In this document: piece after piece, positions 1 through 11,700 of the stretch | Position numbering within the stretch: position 1 is the first letter of the stretch | Layout of the letters: every line of letters begins with the position of its first letter | From: Acanthaster planci | Lineage: Eukaryota > Echinodermata > Asteroidea > Valvatida > Acanthasteridae | DNA: 64,000 bases | Direction: 5' to 3' | Assembly: GCF_001949145.1 (NCBI RefSeq) | Contig: NW_019091435.1 | Location: 53,755-117,754, forward strand | Notes under the pieces: generated by a model | The model's database searches: none | Told to the model about the DNA's origin: nothing | Seen by the model: only the letters and a program-made list of their open reading frames with translations | Translations under genes and position numbers: made by a program

Positions 1-3000
1 GGCTACCGTGACTGAGAATCAAAAGAACCATAAGATGAGAACAAAAATAAATAAAATGATGATGGTACGTTTTGTGTTCGATGTGTGGCTACTACTATGG
101 ATTGCCACTGAACAGACTTCATATAATGTACGCGCACACCTACAAAGTATGCATTTATGCAAATATAAAATCGGTCACTGCAAGAAAGAAACTAGAAAAT
201 TTGCTAAAAGTGCTGAGAGGTATAGTTTTATTTAGAGTAAAAGCAAGACAACCTAATCCAGGCAATTTTTGGCAGTTTAACATTAGAGTAAAGACATTAG
301 AGTAATGACAATCCACAAGGCAGAACTAATGACAAATTAATTTATAATTCCAAGTCTGCTAACCTGGTAATTGGCAGTTAATTTTAAAACAACAGTTTAT
401 GCTTTACCAAGAAATCTATTCCACTGTACAGTGCAGGACAAAAATACTGCAGTCACATTTTGTAACAATTTTTGCTTAAGTTTCAACCGGGAGAAGGATG
501 TCTTTGTCCTTTGGGATAATGATGGCTCACAAATATTGTAGCTGCATCTTGCCTGAAGTATGAGGGAAAACTACACAAGGGCTTGTCTGTCTCCACGCCC
601 TGGGTGAGCGGAAGTAGACGGGGAAGGTCATAGCAGTCCATGGAGATGACTCGTTGTCGGAGTCAGATGATGACATTCCCCAGGCAAGGATTTTACCAAC
701 TAATGCAGGTGGGTGCAAACAGTTTTATTGGATACTTATAGTTCTAAGGCATTGCTGAGTGTTGTATCAAGTGCAAAACATACGTTACGCTCATGATTAG
801 AAGATATTTCCTTCTCTTGTAGAAGGTTCTTTTTGCGTGAAAAATTTGTGTATCAAAATTAAACTTTTTCGGAGTTTGGTCCTTTTGTCTCCTTCCATTT
901 CAACATTGTAGCCGTATCACAATAATAAGCAACACATTTACGTTAAACGCATAACAAACTAGAGGTTGGTTCCTGAACAAATCAACCATTCTATTTTTAA
1001 ATTCAGTGATTTTCTGGGGTGAGACCACACTAGCTCACTCAGGAAACTTGGAAGCTTCTTATTTGACCATAAAAACATTTGGCATTGATTCTAAACATTT
1101 CTTTATTTTAATACTGTTTCACACATCAATTTCAGCAAAACTACATGGAAGAATAAATGATGGACGGGCAGCAAGATGTGATGACTTAAGCTGGAAGGGG
1201 GTAGTTTCTTCTAAATCAACATTGAAGCCAAAAGTTCCTTTCCCGTGCTTACACAATTGATACTGAAAATGAAATGAAACACTTATGTCAGTTTGATGTT
1301 TTCATTGGTGATCACTGAATGGTGATGAAAAGTTGTGACGTCGTAAACGAATCCCATTATATAAAGATCCTGAAAACATGGGAACAGAAATATGACAATT
1401 ATTATGCTGTATTATAAATATGGATAAATAACAAGGATACAGATATCACCATAAGTGAATAATGAAACATTTGCAATCCGTTAATAGGGAATAAGTGTTA
1501 GAAACAAAGTTGACGTTTTTAACTCCTTGGTCATGTGTGCACAAGCCAATTGAAATAAAAAAGATACACTTATGCTAGAAAATATATATATCATGATAAT
1601 GTTACAGCGTGTATTTTGTCATTCGGAGATTATGGCTGAGTTCGGGCGGCTTGTTCTCAAATGTTCAGGAACAGCTCGATTTGATGTTTGTGGGTCGGCC
1701 GCTCGAACGCTGGGAACGTACAACCGGTTATCGCTACTAGTTACTGGCATGCAACATGGCGGTGTCCTTGGACATTCTTCGAGAGTTAATGTTTAAGCTA
1801 ACTTCTGTTCCATGAAAAAATCATATCTGTCATTGAAAATTATTGATGTTTATTGTGCAAAACTTTCCATTGTCTCCAGTTTTGTATTAAGCCTTCTCGA
1901 TAGTTTTGCAGCTTTTCAAAAATCAAATCTCACGAGCTTTTCCGTGTGTTCGTGTAAAACCCTGACAAGGAGGTGGTGTGCGATCCTGTTCCGAGAACAG
2001 TGTTCTTGAGTCATGTTCCCGCCGTTCGAGGGCGAGAACAGGAAACCCGTGTCAAGAACATACTGCTCGAATGCGACCTTTGTGTTCAGTTCAACAGAAA
2101 GGGGCGCCCTCGGCAGTGAAGTTTTACACGCAAAAGCTAAATCTCTAAAAGAAAACCAAAATCATCTGTATACAAACCTTATTATAGCGTATAATGCATG
2201 ACACGCTGTCGTTCCCAATCTGCTCCGAGCGGAACAAAAGTCTTTTTGGGTACTCACCGCATAGGCGCACCATGAAGCGCGCAAGTATATGCACGTTTGA
2301 CGCAGGGAGCTTAGTACGCGTAACTAATTTATTCCGGCTTGTAGGGTCTTCGCGTACATGCAGAACACGTGCAAGAACCTGCTTGTAACTACCTGTCTTT
2401 CTGTTGCCGAGTGGGGGTGCACTTCAGCTCGGGACGGATAACGCACTACCAACAACGTTGTCCCGCATCGTTAAATTCAGGTAAATGAGCATAGCGTACG
2501 ATATACCTTGGCTATGATTTTGTTTACAAAATCTTCTTGACTGTACAATGCCCGAAGGGGTTGAAATTAACTGTTTATAAGCTTATATATTTTCTCGAAG
2601 CGCAAAGTGGCCGCCTTTAAAAGAGTAATCAAGCCTTCACTCAACGATCGAAGATCGATTCTCGAAACTAATCCTTACCGGCCGGGGACCAAAATTTTCA
2701 CTTCGTGAAAACTCTGACGGGGGCTTTGTTTGTTTTTGTTTTTTGATAAATTATTGTGTCCTTTTTCTTTGAACGTACATGAATATAGGAAAACAAAATA
2801 TTAAATCTCACGTTGCACTTCACTAGACACCAGAAAGAGAGAAAGGTAGTACCTAAGAAATGTAGAATCATAGAAGGACATTTAGAGTTCTTCGTCTGAT
2901 TGCAACACACCAGAGGGCTTTTCAGCACCTCTATGTAGAAGGGTACAAGCTTCAAGTAATATCTGATATTAAAATATCTACTTAGCATGACTTGTCAGCG

Positions 3001-5636
3001 AAATTTGTAAATCGCTTTAATCTAAGGCCAATAACAGAAATCGCGTGATTTTTATACAATTTTGAAGGTTTTAAAAGTAACAATTTATTTGTAATTTATT
3101 TATTTGGACCTAAGGGGCCTTTTGAAAAACTGTGGATAATGAACGTCAACAGGGATAATAAACCATCCACTTTTTATAATAAATGATAAAGAGGTGATGT
3201 CATCACCATGTGATTGTCCCTTACCATCTATGTCCTTTTTTTTGGGTAGGGATTTGCTTGCTTAATGACCAAACTGCCTCTTCGAAAATATGTACAAAGT
3301 CAATTTTAAAAAGATATCTTAAACTTTCATCACAAATCAAGTAAAGTGTCATCATTACGTCATTTTCAAGACCGTCTACTTTGTGCAGTCTCTCTTCGGT
3401 GCCATTTTGAAGATCTGAAATTGCTAGGTGACCTAACAGGCCTCTTGAACACTGTGAACAAAGGCAATAGAAAACTTTAAGGTTCAAAGTGTCAAGATGA
3501 ATCAAAAATGAGGTCATCTTGGCGAAATTGTTTAAGATCTGGTGTGTAAGTTTAAGATCTGCTCACTACCGTGTAAGTGCTTTAGTTTTGTGTGCGTCTT
3601 GTGTGCTGTTTGGGATCAAAATATGAAGTCAGCCTGAAGTCAGCCTTTTGACGTTGAACACTTGTCTGAAAATGTTCAACATTTGACGTCAGTTGATGGT
3701 CCATGCTTTGGCATCGTAAGGACGTCATTGTGTAGTCTCTGTGTGACGTACCTCCGCACCGTAAACTGTTACTGCAAAAATTGCATTTTTTTTGCATTTG
3801 AGACGTAAACCTACTATGAACGACCTTTACATTTATCTAATGTGTTGCTTCATGTATTTACTGCGCTTTTGTAACATTCACTGCAATCACTCAGTAAAGT
3901 TTTAAAGTGTGAACTTTGACCTTAATTAGCATGTCGACAGGAATAGGCTATTTGTACATTTCTCAAACGATTTTTCCCATTTATCATGAGTTTCGCAAGG
4001 CTTTGATATTCAATTATTGTTTCTGCTTTGTGAATGCAATTTTGCATATAAATGCCATCCATTGCCAGAAAAGATAATAGTTTACTGAGAATGAAAATCC
4101 TTAGTTTGTTTTTGAAGCTAATAAAAACACAGCAAAAATAAAACAACACCATTTAAAATTCGATCCTGGAATGTATTGCAAGATGTAAGAAATTTAGTCA
4201 CTGGGTGCATAAAGAAGTTGAAAAAAGAAATATCTGGCATGTAATGATAGGAAGCCCCAGCCCCTGGGTAAGCCCGCGAAAGTAACATGCAGGTTATACC
4301 TTACTTGATGGAACGTCGATGTAACGTCAGCTAGACTGGAAGGTAGAATAAGAAATTGTCGGGTTAACGCCGGCTCGAAGTTTGGTAAATGATACTGAGC
4401 GTGGCCTTAACGTCAGCTAAATATTTTCGTTGGAGTTTTAATGTCTATTCTAACGTTTTCCTGAGTTTTGAGTTACACATTATATTCCCGTCGGCATTGG
4501 GTGCAAAAATGCCCTCAGAAGGACGTCAGGTATTGACTTTTTCAACGTTTGCTTGGTGATCGCCCGACGTTACTACAACAGTAATCCAATATCGGTCTGC
4601 TGTCGGTGTGTCTTTGTTTGGTATAATTTTAATAAAGATGGAGATTTGCAAATTGATCAAAATGGCACCTAGAAAATCCTCTACTAAATTGAATGGGCTA
4701 AAATAAATTTTCAAAAACTTAGCCCAGGCTTTTAAGTGCATTTGGTTTCCTCGCAGGTTTTTCTCTGGGTATACTCCGGTTTCCTCCTGCCTCTAAAACT
4801 GGACCTTTTTTCTAATTCTGTAATGTGATCCTAATTTATAAGTTTTCAAAATTACAATTATAAATCGCACGGTCCTGGAAGCATGATGTTACAAGTACGT
4901 CATAGTTCCAGGATCATATACGCATTAGGGTTCTTCATTGGTGTATTCATAAAAGTGACCAAAACGACTCCTAAAAAACTGCAGACCTAAGTGATAATAC
5001 CTTGGGAAAAAGGGAGAGGAAACACGAGATGTTCTATATCCGGCACTCTGGACATGGCTGGATCTGTCCGGACTTTATTGATTTGATTTGATCTATTCGA
5101 CTTTTTTTTAACTGCGTAGGATCAAGGCAGATCTTCTTGTATCGGTGCATGCAGAACTTGCATCAAACTTCCTGTTGGCTAGGCTGGAATACTCACACCA
5201 TCCGCAGACTTCCCAAGCTAACGGTGAAGATGTAAGGCATGCTCCTGTTTGAAACACATTTTATTGGGGAAGTTATGCACAAATTCGATTGAGAAATTGA
5301 GCTTTCTCTGTTTAGTCGACAAATTATGGCGGATCTGCATTTATTTTTTTAATTCCTACCCAAAAGTGGAACTTTGAGCAATACGATAGACATTATTTTA
5401 TACACTTTCGAATTGGGCTGGGAGACTGACATCCAGTTCACTGTAAGCATCTAAGAGGAACGGCAAAGTCAAAAATGCAATTTTTATTTAAAAGCAGTTT
5501 GACCTTGACCTCTTTCTGAAGGTTTTCATGAGAGTGGTAATATATTTGAATTATTATTCATTAACAAAACCTCAAGGGAATACATATCTTTTTGAAGGGG
5601 AAAGTTTCTAAACCTTTGCTTTCATATTGTTTGCAG
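1..5636. other. Sequence upstream of the first recognised LRR exon; no gene supported
   Basis: Only short open frames, none with a recognisable domain. I looked for a signal peptide, LDLa cysteine pattern (CDG..DC.D.SDE) and further LRR exons on both strands and found none. The stretch 3270-3520 contains text (GTACAAAGTCAAT, AGGCCTCTTGAA.ACTGTG) related to the dispersed repeat at 25.4-25.6 kb. Confidence 0.5.
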
Positions 5637-5708
5637 GACATTAGCGAAAGGCAATTTATCTACTCTGCATTCCGGCACTTTCAGGGGCTTTTTCCTGCTG
5701 CGTTATCT
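5637..5708 (+). CDS. LRR exon 1 of the LGR gene (first one recognised)
   Basis: 72 nt between TTTGCAG and GTAAGT. Read in phase 2 it gives one LRR with the spacing L1-L3-N7-L8-L11-F16, ending in the shared L codon. It is the only repeat close to the textbook N-x-L pattern and holds an NLS N-glycosylation sequon. Its sequence is more diverged from the others, so it may be an early repeat after the N-cap. A longer open frame through the exon in another phase (5592-6047) reads through the splice sites and is not LRR-like. Confidence 0.72.
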
Positions 5709-6567
5709 GTAAGTTTGCAAACTGTTTCTGAAGTGCATGTGTTCTATACCCCCCCCATGCAACTAGGAAGAGATAACATTCCATTCAGGGTACCAAAACA
5801 CATTTCGAACCTCATGATGTGTCTGAAAGTACGGGGGGTATCCCTCAAATATTTTCTAACACGAGCCTTTTCACCCCTTGTGCTTCCTTTCACGAGAGCA
5901 CTTGTTACACAGTATCATGACCCTTATGACTCAATACAAGCTTCTTGGTTACCGTTTGGAACAACCATTCTGGCCCGTAACCTTGAAAACTTCCAACAGA
6001 CAAATTTTGCACAATATTTTCACCTAGATTTGAAATCAAGTTGCTAATCGGCCGGGTGTAGTCCACATTCTTCGTCATGCGTACGTGGTGCAGCTTGGTG
6101 TGCAGTTTAGTAACCCATGAGGAACGATCAGTGCAACCTCACACCCCAGTATGCGAGCGATTGTAATTGACCTGATTATTGTGTGTATTGTTGTAGGATA
6201 CAAAACGAGCTTTTCATGGCTTCAAAGAGTATTCAATTTTTCAGCGTTACAGTTTCGTTGTTGCTGCGGTGATCCGCATGCCCAACATATTGTTCATATC
6301 AACCTTCACCTATTAGAGCAAGGGGCGGAATCTGCTCCCTCCAGACAGTTTCTCCGATATCGCTGCAGTCCAGTTTTTCAGGGGATGAGCCTTTGGAATC
6401 TTTTAGAATAACTCTTTGCAGTCATTTGCCATGATTTCCATAAGAATCAAACCAAGGGCGTAAATCTTCGTTTGAAATGGGGGGGTGCGGGTGATGACTT
6501 GTTCTTTTCGTAATTAATGCACACCTATGTTTCCTGAAATATATTTTGCATTCTTTTTATTTGGCAG
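5709..6567 (+). other. Intron between LRR exons 1 and 2
   Basis: GT-AG intron of 859 nt, bounded by GTAAGT and TTTGGCAG. No coding or structural feature seen. Confidence 0.7.
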
Positions 6568-6639
6568 CCACATCAGAAACTCCTACATCCATTCCATTAT
6601 GTCTGCAGCCTTCGAAGGACTCGTCAAGCTCCAGAAGCT
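6568..6639 (+). CDS. LRR exon 2 of the LGR gene
   Basis: 72 nt preceded by TTTATTTGGCAG and followed by GTAAGTTTACCG. Phase 2 translation has hydrophobic positions 1, 3, 8, 11 and F16, with SAAFEGL at the F-x-x-L turn. The acceptor and donor flanks resemble those of the exons at 22863 and 29991, marking these as one duplication subfamily. Position 6, normally Asn in LRRs, is Ser. Confidence 0.88.
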
Positions 6640-8096
6640 GTAAGTTTACCGTGATTACCGATGTTGTCGTCATAAAAAGCAGTACATACTTTCTTTGTAT
6701 TTCAAAGTTCTCTTTCATTAACTTAGAGTATTCAAACCGCCAACTGAAAGATAGTGTATTCCATTTGTTGTCGCAATTTCACAAATTGGCTGATTACAGT
6801 GTATAATATTCACTGCAACTTACATTCCACTCACCTGTTTCATGTTTGAGTCAACTGCTTCGTGATAAAAAAAAGCAGCGTGGTATTTTCCAAGATTAAA
6901 TCGATGATCTTGTAATTTATCTTCCGTAATATGAACTACAGGGCGTTTGTAGTATGCAAACAACATCCGCGGGGTGAGGGTGGGAAACAGGCGCGACAGT
7001 TTTCAACTGCCAGGAGTGATCAGTGAATTTGCATTGGAGTAATGCTCCTAGACAATGTGGTGTTGCGGATTCATGAAAAAGGGAGGTTTAACGTGTGGGA
7101 ATCGTACTTTTTGTTGACGATTATCCTTTCACCAGGTGGCTTGGAAACAGCCACCATATTTGGACCATACCATTATGCTCTGGGTTCGATTTCGAATTCG
7201 CAATGTTTTCGCTGTAAGAAATTGTTTAAATAAAATTTAACTTCTCACTGATCGAATTATTTACTACTCTACATCTTTCAATTATTTACTACTTTACATC
7301 TTACAATGCGTTTGGTGAATTTTTGTTCTGTACATTTTTTTAAGGTTTAACCGTTCATTAATGGAGACTCCCACAACACAACCTTTGCAAACACTACACA
7401 CAAGAAATCAGCGGCTGTTAACGAAATGTATAGACGAAGTGAAATGAACTCTTATACTACGGTCGGCGGACCATCGTGAAAAAAAGAACAAAATATTTGT
7501 TCTTTCGAAAACAACAGCATTTAGGGCGGAAATATTTTTACAGACTAAGTAAGATATTTTAGGATTCCCCCCAACAAGTAAATAATATCGTAGTAATGTA
7601 GTAATAATATGGAAATGTGAAAAAAGTCTGTTAAAACGGGACTAATGAATGAATAAGATAACATTACTGGTATATCAGTATTCAAAAAGACCCCAAAAAA
7701 CCTAACTTAGAACAAACACTAAAGATTGACAACGAACTTCCACGAAGTAAGTTTCTGCGAAGAAAAATCAATATGATAATTACCTTGCAAGTAGATGAAG
7801 CATTAAATCACGCAGATTGAAGGGGTGTCAGTGACCTCGCAAATTTAGTAGTGGAAGTGAGCTGGATATCCACCGGTGCCCCTCCAATTACCAGCCACGA
7901 AGCGGTATTTCTTACCCTGCTTTTAGGCTGCCAACTCTTGGAAGGACTACTTCCTCTTCGCTTGAAGATCAATCTTGGTAAGAGTCTCCAAACGATAGTG
8001 GGGATTCTTAGTCGGGGGACTGCGTTGTTGCTGAAAGACCTTTATTTTATCTTGGTAGTGTAGTATGTTGAGGGGGCTCCGCGTAGAGCCGGGGTA

Positions 8097-8622
8097 NNNN
8101 NNNNNNNNNNNNNNNNNNNNNNNNNNNNNNNNNNNNNNNNNNNNNNNNNNNNNNNNNNNNNNNNNNNNNNNNNNNNNNNNNNNNNNNNNNNNNNNNNNNN
8201 NNNNNNNNNNNNNNNNNNNNNNNNNNNNNNNNNNNNNNNNNNNNNNNNNNNNNNNNNNNNNNNNNNNNNNNNNNNNNNNNNNNNNNNNNNNNNNNNNNNN
8301 NNNNNNNNNNNNNNNNNNNNNNNNNNNNNNNNNNNNNNNNNNNNNNNNNNNNNNNNNNNNNNNNNNNNNNNNNNNNNNNNNNNNNNNNNNNNNNNNNNNN
8401 NNNNNNNNNNNNNNNNNNNNNNNNNNNNNNNNNNNNNNNNNNNNNNNNNNNNNNNNNNNNNNNNNNNNNNNNNNNNNNNNNNNNNNNNNNNNNNNNNNNN
8501 NNNNNNNNNNNNNNNNNNNNNNNNNNNNNNNNNNNNNNNNNNNNNNNNNNNNNNNNNNNNNNNNNNNNNNNNNNNNNNNNNNNNNNNNNNNNNNNNNNNN
8601 NNNNNNNNNNNNNNNNNNNNNN
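8097..8622. other. Assembly gap (526 N)
   Basis: Unbroken run of N. Open frames spanning it are artefacts. It lies in the longest intron of the LRR array and could hide a 72-nt exon. Confidence 0.99.
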
Positions 8623-11600
8623 GGTGGTGAGTCTCCCCTCGTGACAGTCAGGGCGCCATGTCGTTTCGAGTGTTAGCAACACGTAACAACAACCCAACTC
8701 CCCAAAACGACAACTTTTTACGTACGTTCCAACGGAAGACCCCAATTCTATTGTTCTCCCTGACCCGAGGTCACACACTGTCTTCCCAGCTACAAGGTCT
8801 ATTTTTAGAACATACATACAGATACCAGGTACTCAATTTAGAACAACGGAGCACCCTCTCGTGATATAAATACAATTTACCAACGAGTTCAATAGTCAAA
8901 TGTGTACGTGTTTAATACTGAAACTTATTTGTTGCTTAAACCCTTCCGCTACGGTAGTAATTCAGCTTTATAAGCTGCTGCTGAGGCTTGCCGCCATGTT
9001 TAGGCCCCTCACGATGAGCGCGTTCTAACTTGACATCTTCCATTGAGAAATCGTCCTTGCAATTTCTTTACAAGGACCAGGTATTCCTTGCTTTTCCGCT
9101 GCGGAAGACCAATGACACGCCTGTTGATATCCCGAGAGAATCATTCAAGTTTACTGATGCGCTCAGAGTGGTCGGTCAGCATTTTTTCCTCCGTAGCCAT
9201 CGTAGAAAGGAGTACGCCATTTCCTTTGTCTTGCATTCTACTGCGTCAATGCGTCTCTATTGAAACTCAATGGAATCGTTGATCGTCGCTTCCGGGTTTT
9301 CAGTACGATTACGTAATACAATTTCAGACTGAGCTTCAAGCTCTTCTGCAACCTTACCTACGGGAAATGTATACATTACAAGAAGCAAGCACACAATATT
9401 TAAACTATTAGACGAAGGAGCCTGAAAGTAAAAGGCCACTCAGCGAGTATCAGAACCCTTGAGCTCCCCCACCTGGTAATTTTCCGCTTGGTTTCCTTGT
9501 TAAGTTGTGGGGGGGGTTCTAACTCGAACCCTCCCCTTTTAAACAATAATAATAAATGAAAGGTCAAAAGTGGCAAATCATTTATGATATTCAACACCCG
9601 GCATTATTGTTTGCGTGTCTCCTTGTTCTTGGACATTTAAATTCACATGATGTATAAGTACGTGGGAAGAAAATGTATAATACTTTAAAGATATACCAAT
9701 AGCTGAGGAATAGATTTTGGTCTCCCGATTCGCTTTCATGTTCTGTCTTTTTGGTGCTTATACATGAAGATAATTTCCTAAATTCCAACCTACGTGTTTA
9801 TCGAAGTATAAGCTTCATCACAGTCATTTTGTATTTTATTTTTGAAAGGGGGGGAGGTCATTACTTTGTGGGATAATTCTCTTTAAAGATCTCGCCGATT
9901 GTTGAGATATTCTTACGTACGCTGTACTCAAAAGCGTCTTTTGAATTTAGGCCTATACAAGCACCTTCGCCTTGATTACTAAGAATATATTATCGGTTTA
10001 GGGTTGGACAAGGTTAAAGGCTGGGCTCGAATTTACTCGCGCTACGCAAGTTAGCTATGACCGATCGGTCAGTCGAAGGCGTCGTCCACTTCCCTTTGTT
10101 TCAGTGACTAACGCCCAAATAAAAGAGCTGCCTATAGTCAAGGAAATGCTAATGAAATGGGTTTGCATTTAGCCACTAAGCCATAGCTCTTTTCTGCGAT
10201 AGCTTCTGAGCTGTCCCGAGTCGTTTGTCTGGTGCCCTCTATCCTGCATACGAAGACTTGGGACAAACTGTTTACTGCTCGACACCGACGGCTTGATCAT
10301 GACCGCCACTAGATTTGCGCTCTCTGGAAACGGTGAATCAATCGCCAGCCCTATCCGGAGCGCTGGCGGTCTTACGCGAGAACTCTGGTAGCTGTCTGTC
10401 ACACAAGATCCCCATGTGTGCTAGTCTGGCAGGTACTGAGCGTCATGTAATCCCAAATTTGCCATCCAGTTTGTGTGCAATTTTATTGATATTTTCTGAA
10501 AAGGATCAGTTGTAAGATTGTAGACTTTTTACGGACAGATCATTTGGCCTGAGTTTGTTTGATTCTATCATACCCTTGTTCAACTTTTTTTGAATGAATT
10601 TTACGCACAGAAGCGTAGTAATGTAGCATGCATCAGTACAAAGCATCAACAGCGTTTGCTTAACACCATGATTTTTAATCCGGAAATTGTTTCGTAATAG
10701 TGCACTCCTGCGGACCAAGAAGGAGAGCCTTCGCCACGTTGGATTGCAAGAATTGTTAGAGTTGTTCTTAACTTCTTACGTCTATCAGCGTTCACTAGAT
10801 TGCAACGTCTTCCTAGTGGGACTCAGGAAGTTTGGAACACCGCACACTGTTAGGAGAATTGTTGTAGTTGGCCAACAATGGGCTTAACAGGGCTATTTAA
10901 GTCGAAAAAGAGACTAAACTATTTAATTAACAGAAATACAGATGAATAGGACGGGTGGGAAAATGAACGATACTAGTTTTGAAACAAAATACAGCTGGCT
11001 GAAGAATTTGCAATGTATAACAATTACATATGGCGTGCAAAGTTTAATCCAGGAATAGAGATATCTCTATTTTTAATAGAGATAACTCTGTTGATAATAG
11101 AGATATCTGTGTACGCGGATCATATGTTAACTTTGCCCGTCATAATTACTTGAACTTGAAGACATTAGCAGGCCCCACAGGGTATCCCCTGTTACTGGCT
11201 GCAACGCCCTCAACACTTTTACAATATACGGTGGGGTTGTTCTAAAACAGCCTTGACCCCCACGACCCCCTCGACCTTACGTTCAAATCCCTCAAAATAC
11301 AGATTATTAACGGGTGCCTGAACTCATGGAAATTGTGTTTTTATCAAACACAGCTCTAGGTATTGCGTTACTTATCGTTCCCCTAGATTGAGAAACATCA
11401 ACGTTATTAAAAAGCGATGCATGCGCGAGCGCACGTCACGAGTGAATGTGCTGATTACGAATCTGGCTGGTCGCGTGGCGTTCGAGATGCGGGTTAGGGG
11501 TCGTTATTATAAATGTGCGTATTTGCACCGTTGCGCCGGTGTATTTGTCATGGGAAGGTTGGAGCAATTATCATAAATGGGGTGGAGAAATTTTTAAGAA

Positions 11601-11632
11601 TAAAATATAACAAAGTTGCTTTCTTGGCCGAA

Positions 11633-11700
11633 TTGCACGGTAGCTCAGTTAGAAGAGAGCTAGACAGCAAGGCGCAGACTCGAGTCTACGTGAATGCAAC
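11633..11700 (+). ncRNA. tRNA-like stretch, probably a tRNA-derived SINE or tRNA pseudogene fragment
   Basis: Contains TAGCTCAGTTAGAAGAGAGC, a good match to a tRNA D-arm and A box with a GCTC/GAGC stem. Outer segments TTGCA and TGCAA can pair as a partial acceptor stem. The anticodon and T stems do not form, and the B box region (GACTCGAGTC) is off consensus. I therefore do not call a functional tRNA. Confidence 0.3.

Noticed and set aside
5380-5440. Possible extra exon ending at a GTAAGC near 5442
   Set aside because: The length between AG and GT is not a multiple compatible with the phase-2 array and the translation lacks the LRR spacing.
5592-6047. 151-codon plus-strand open frame
   Set aside because: It runs through the splice sites of LRR exon 1 in a different phase and has no recognisable domain; the phase-2 reading of 5637-5708 fits the LRR array instead.
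8047-8817. Long open frames on both strands across 8.05-8.8 kb
   Set aside because: They are open only because the N gap has no stop codons; the real residues at either end show no domain.
11050-11115. Repeated AATAGAGATATCTCTATT-like palindromes
   Set aside because: Low-complexity AT-rich sequence; no regulatory or element identity can be supported.
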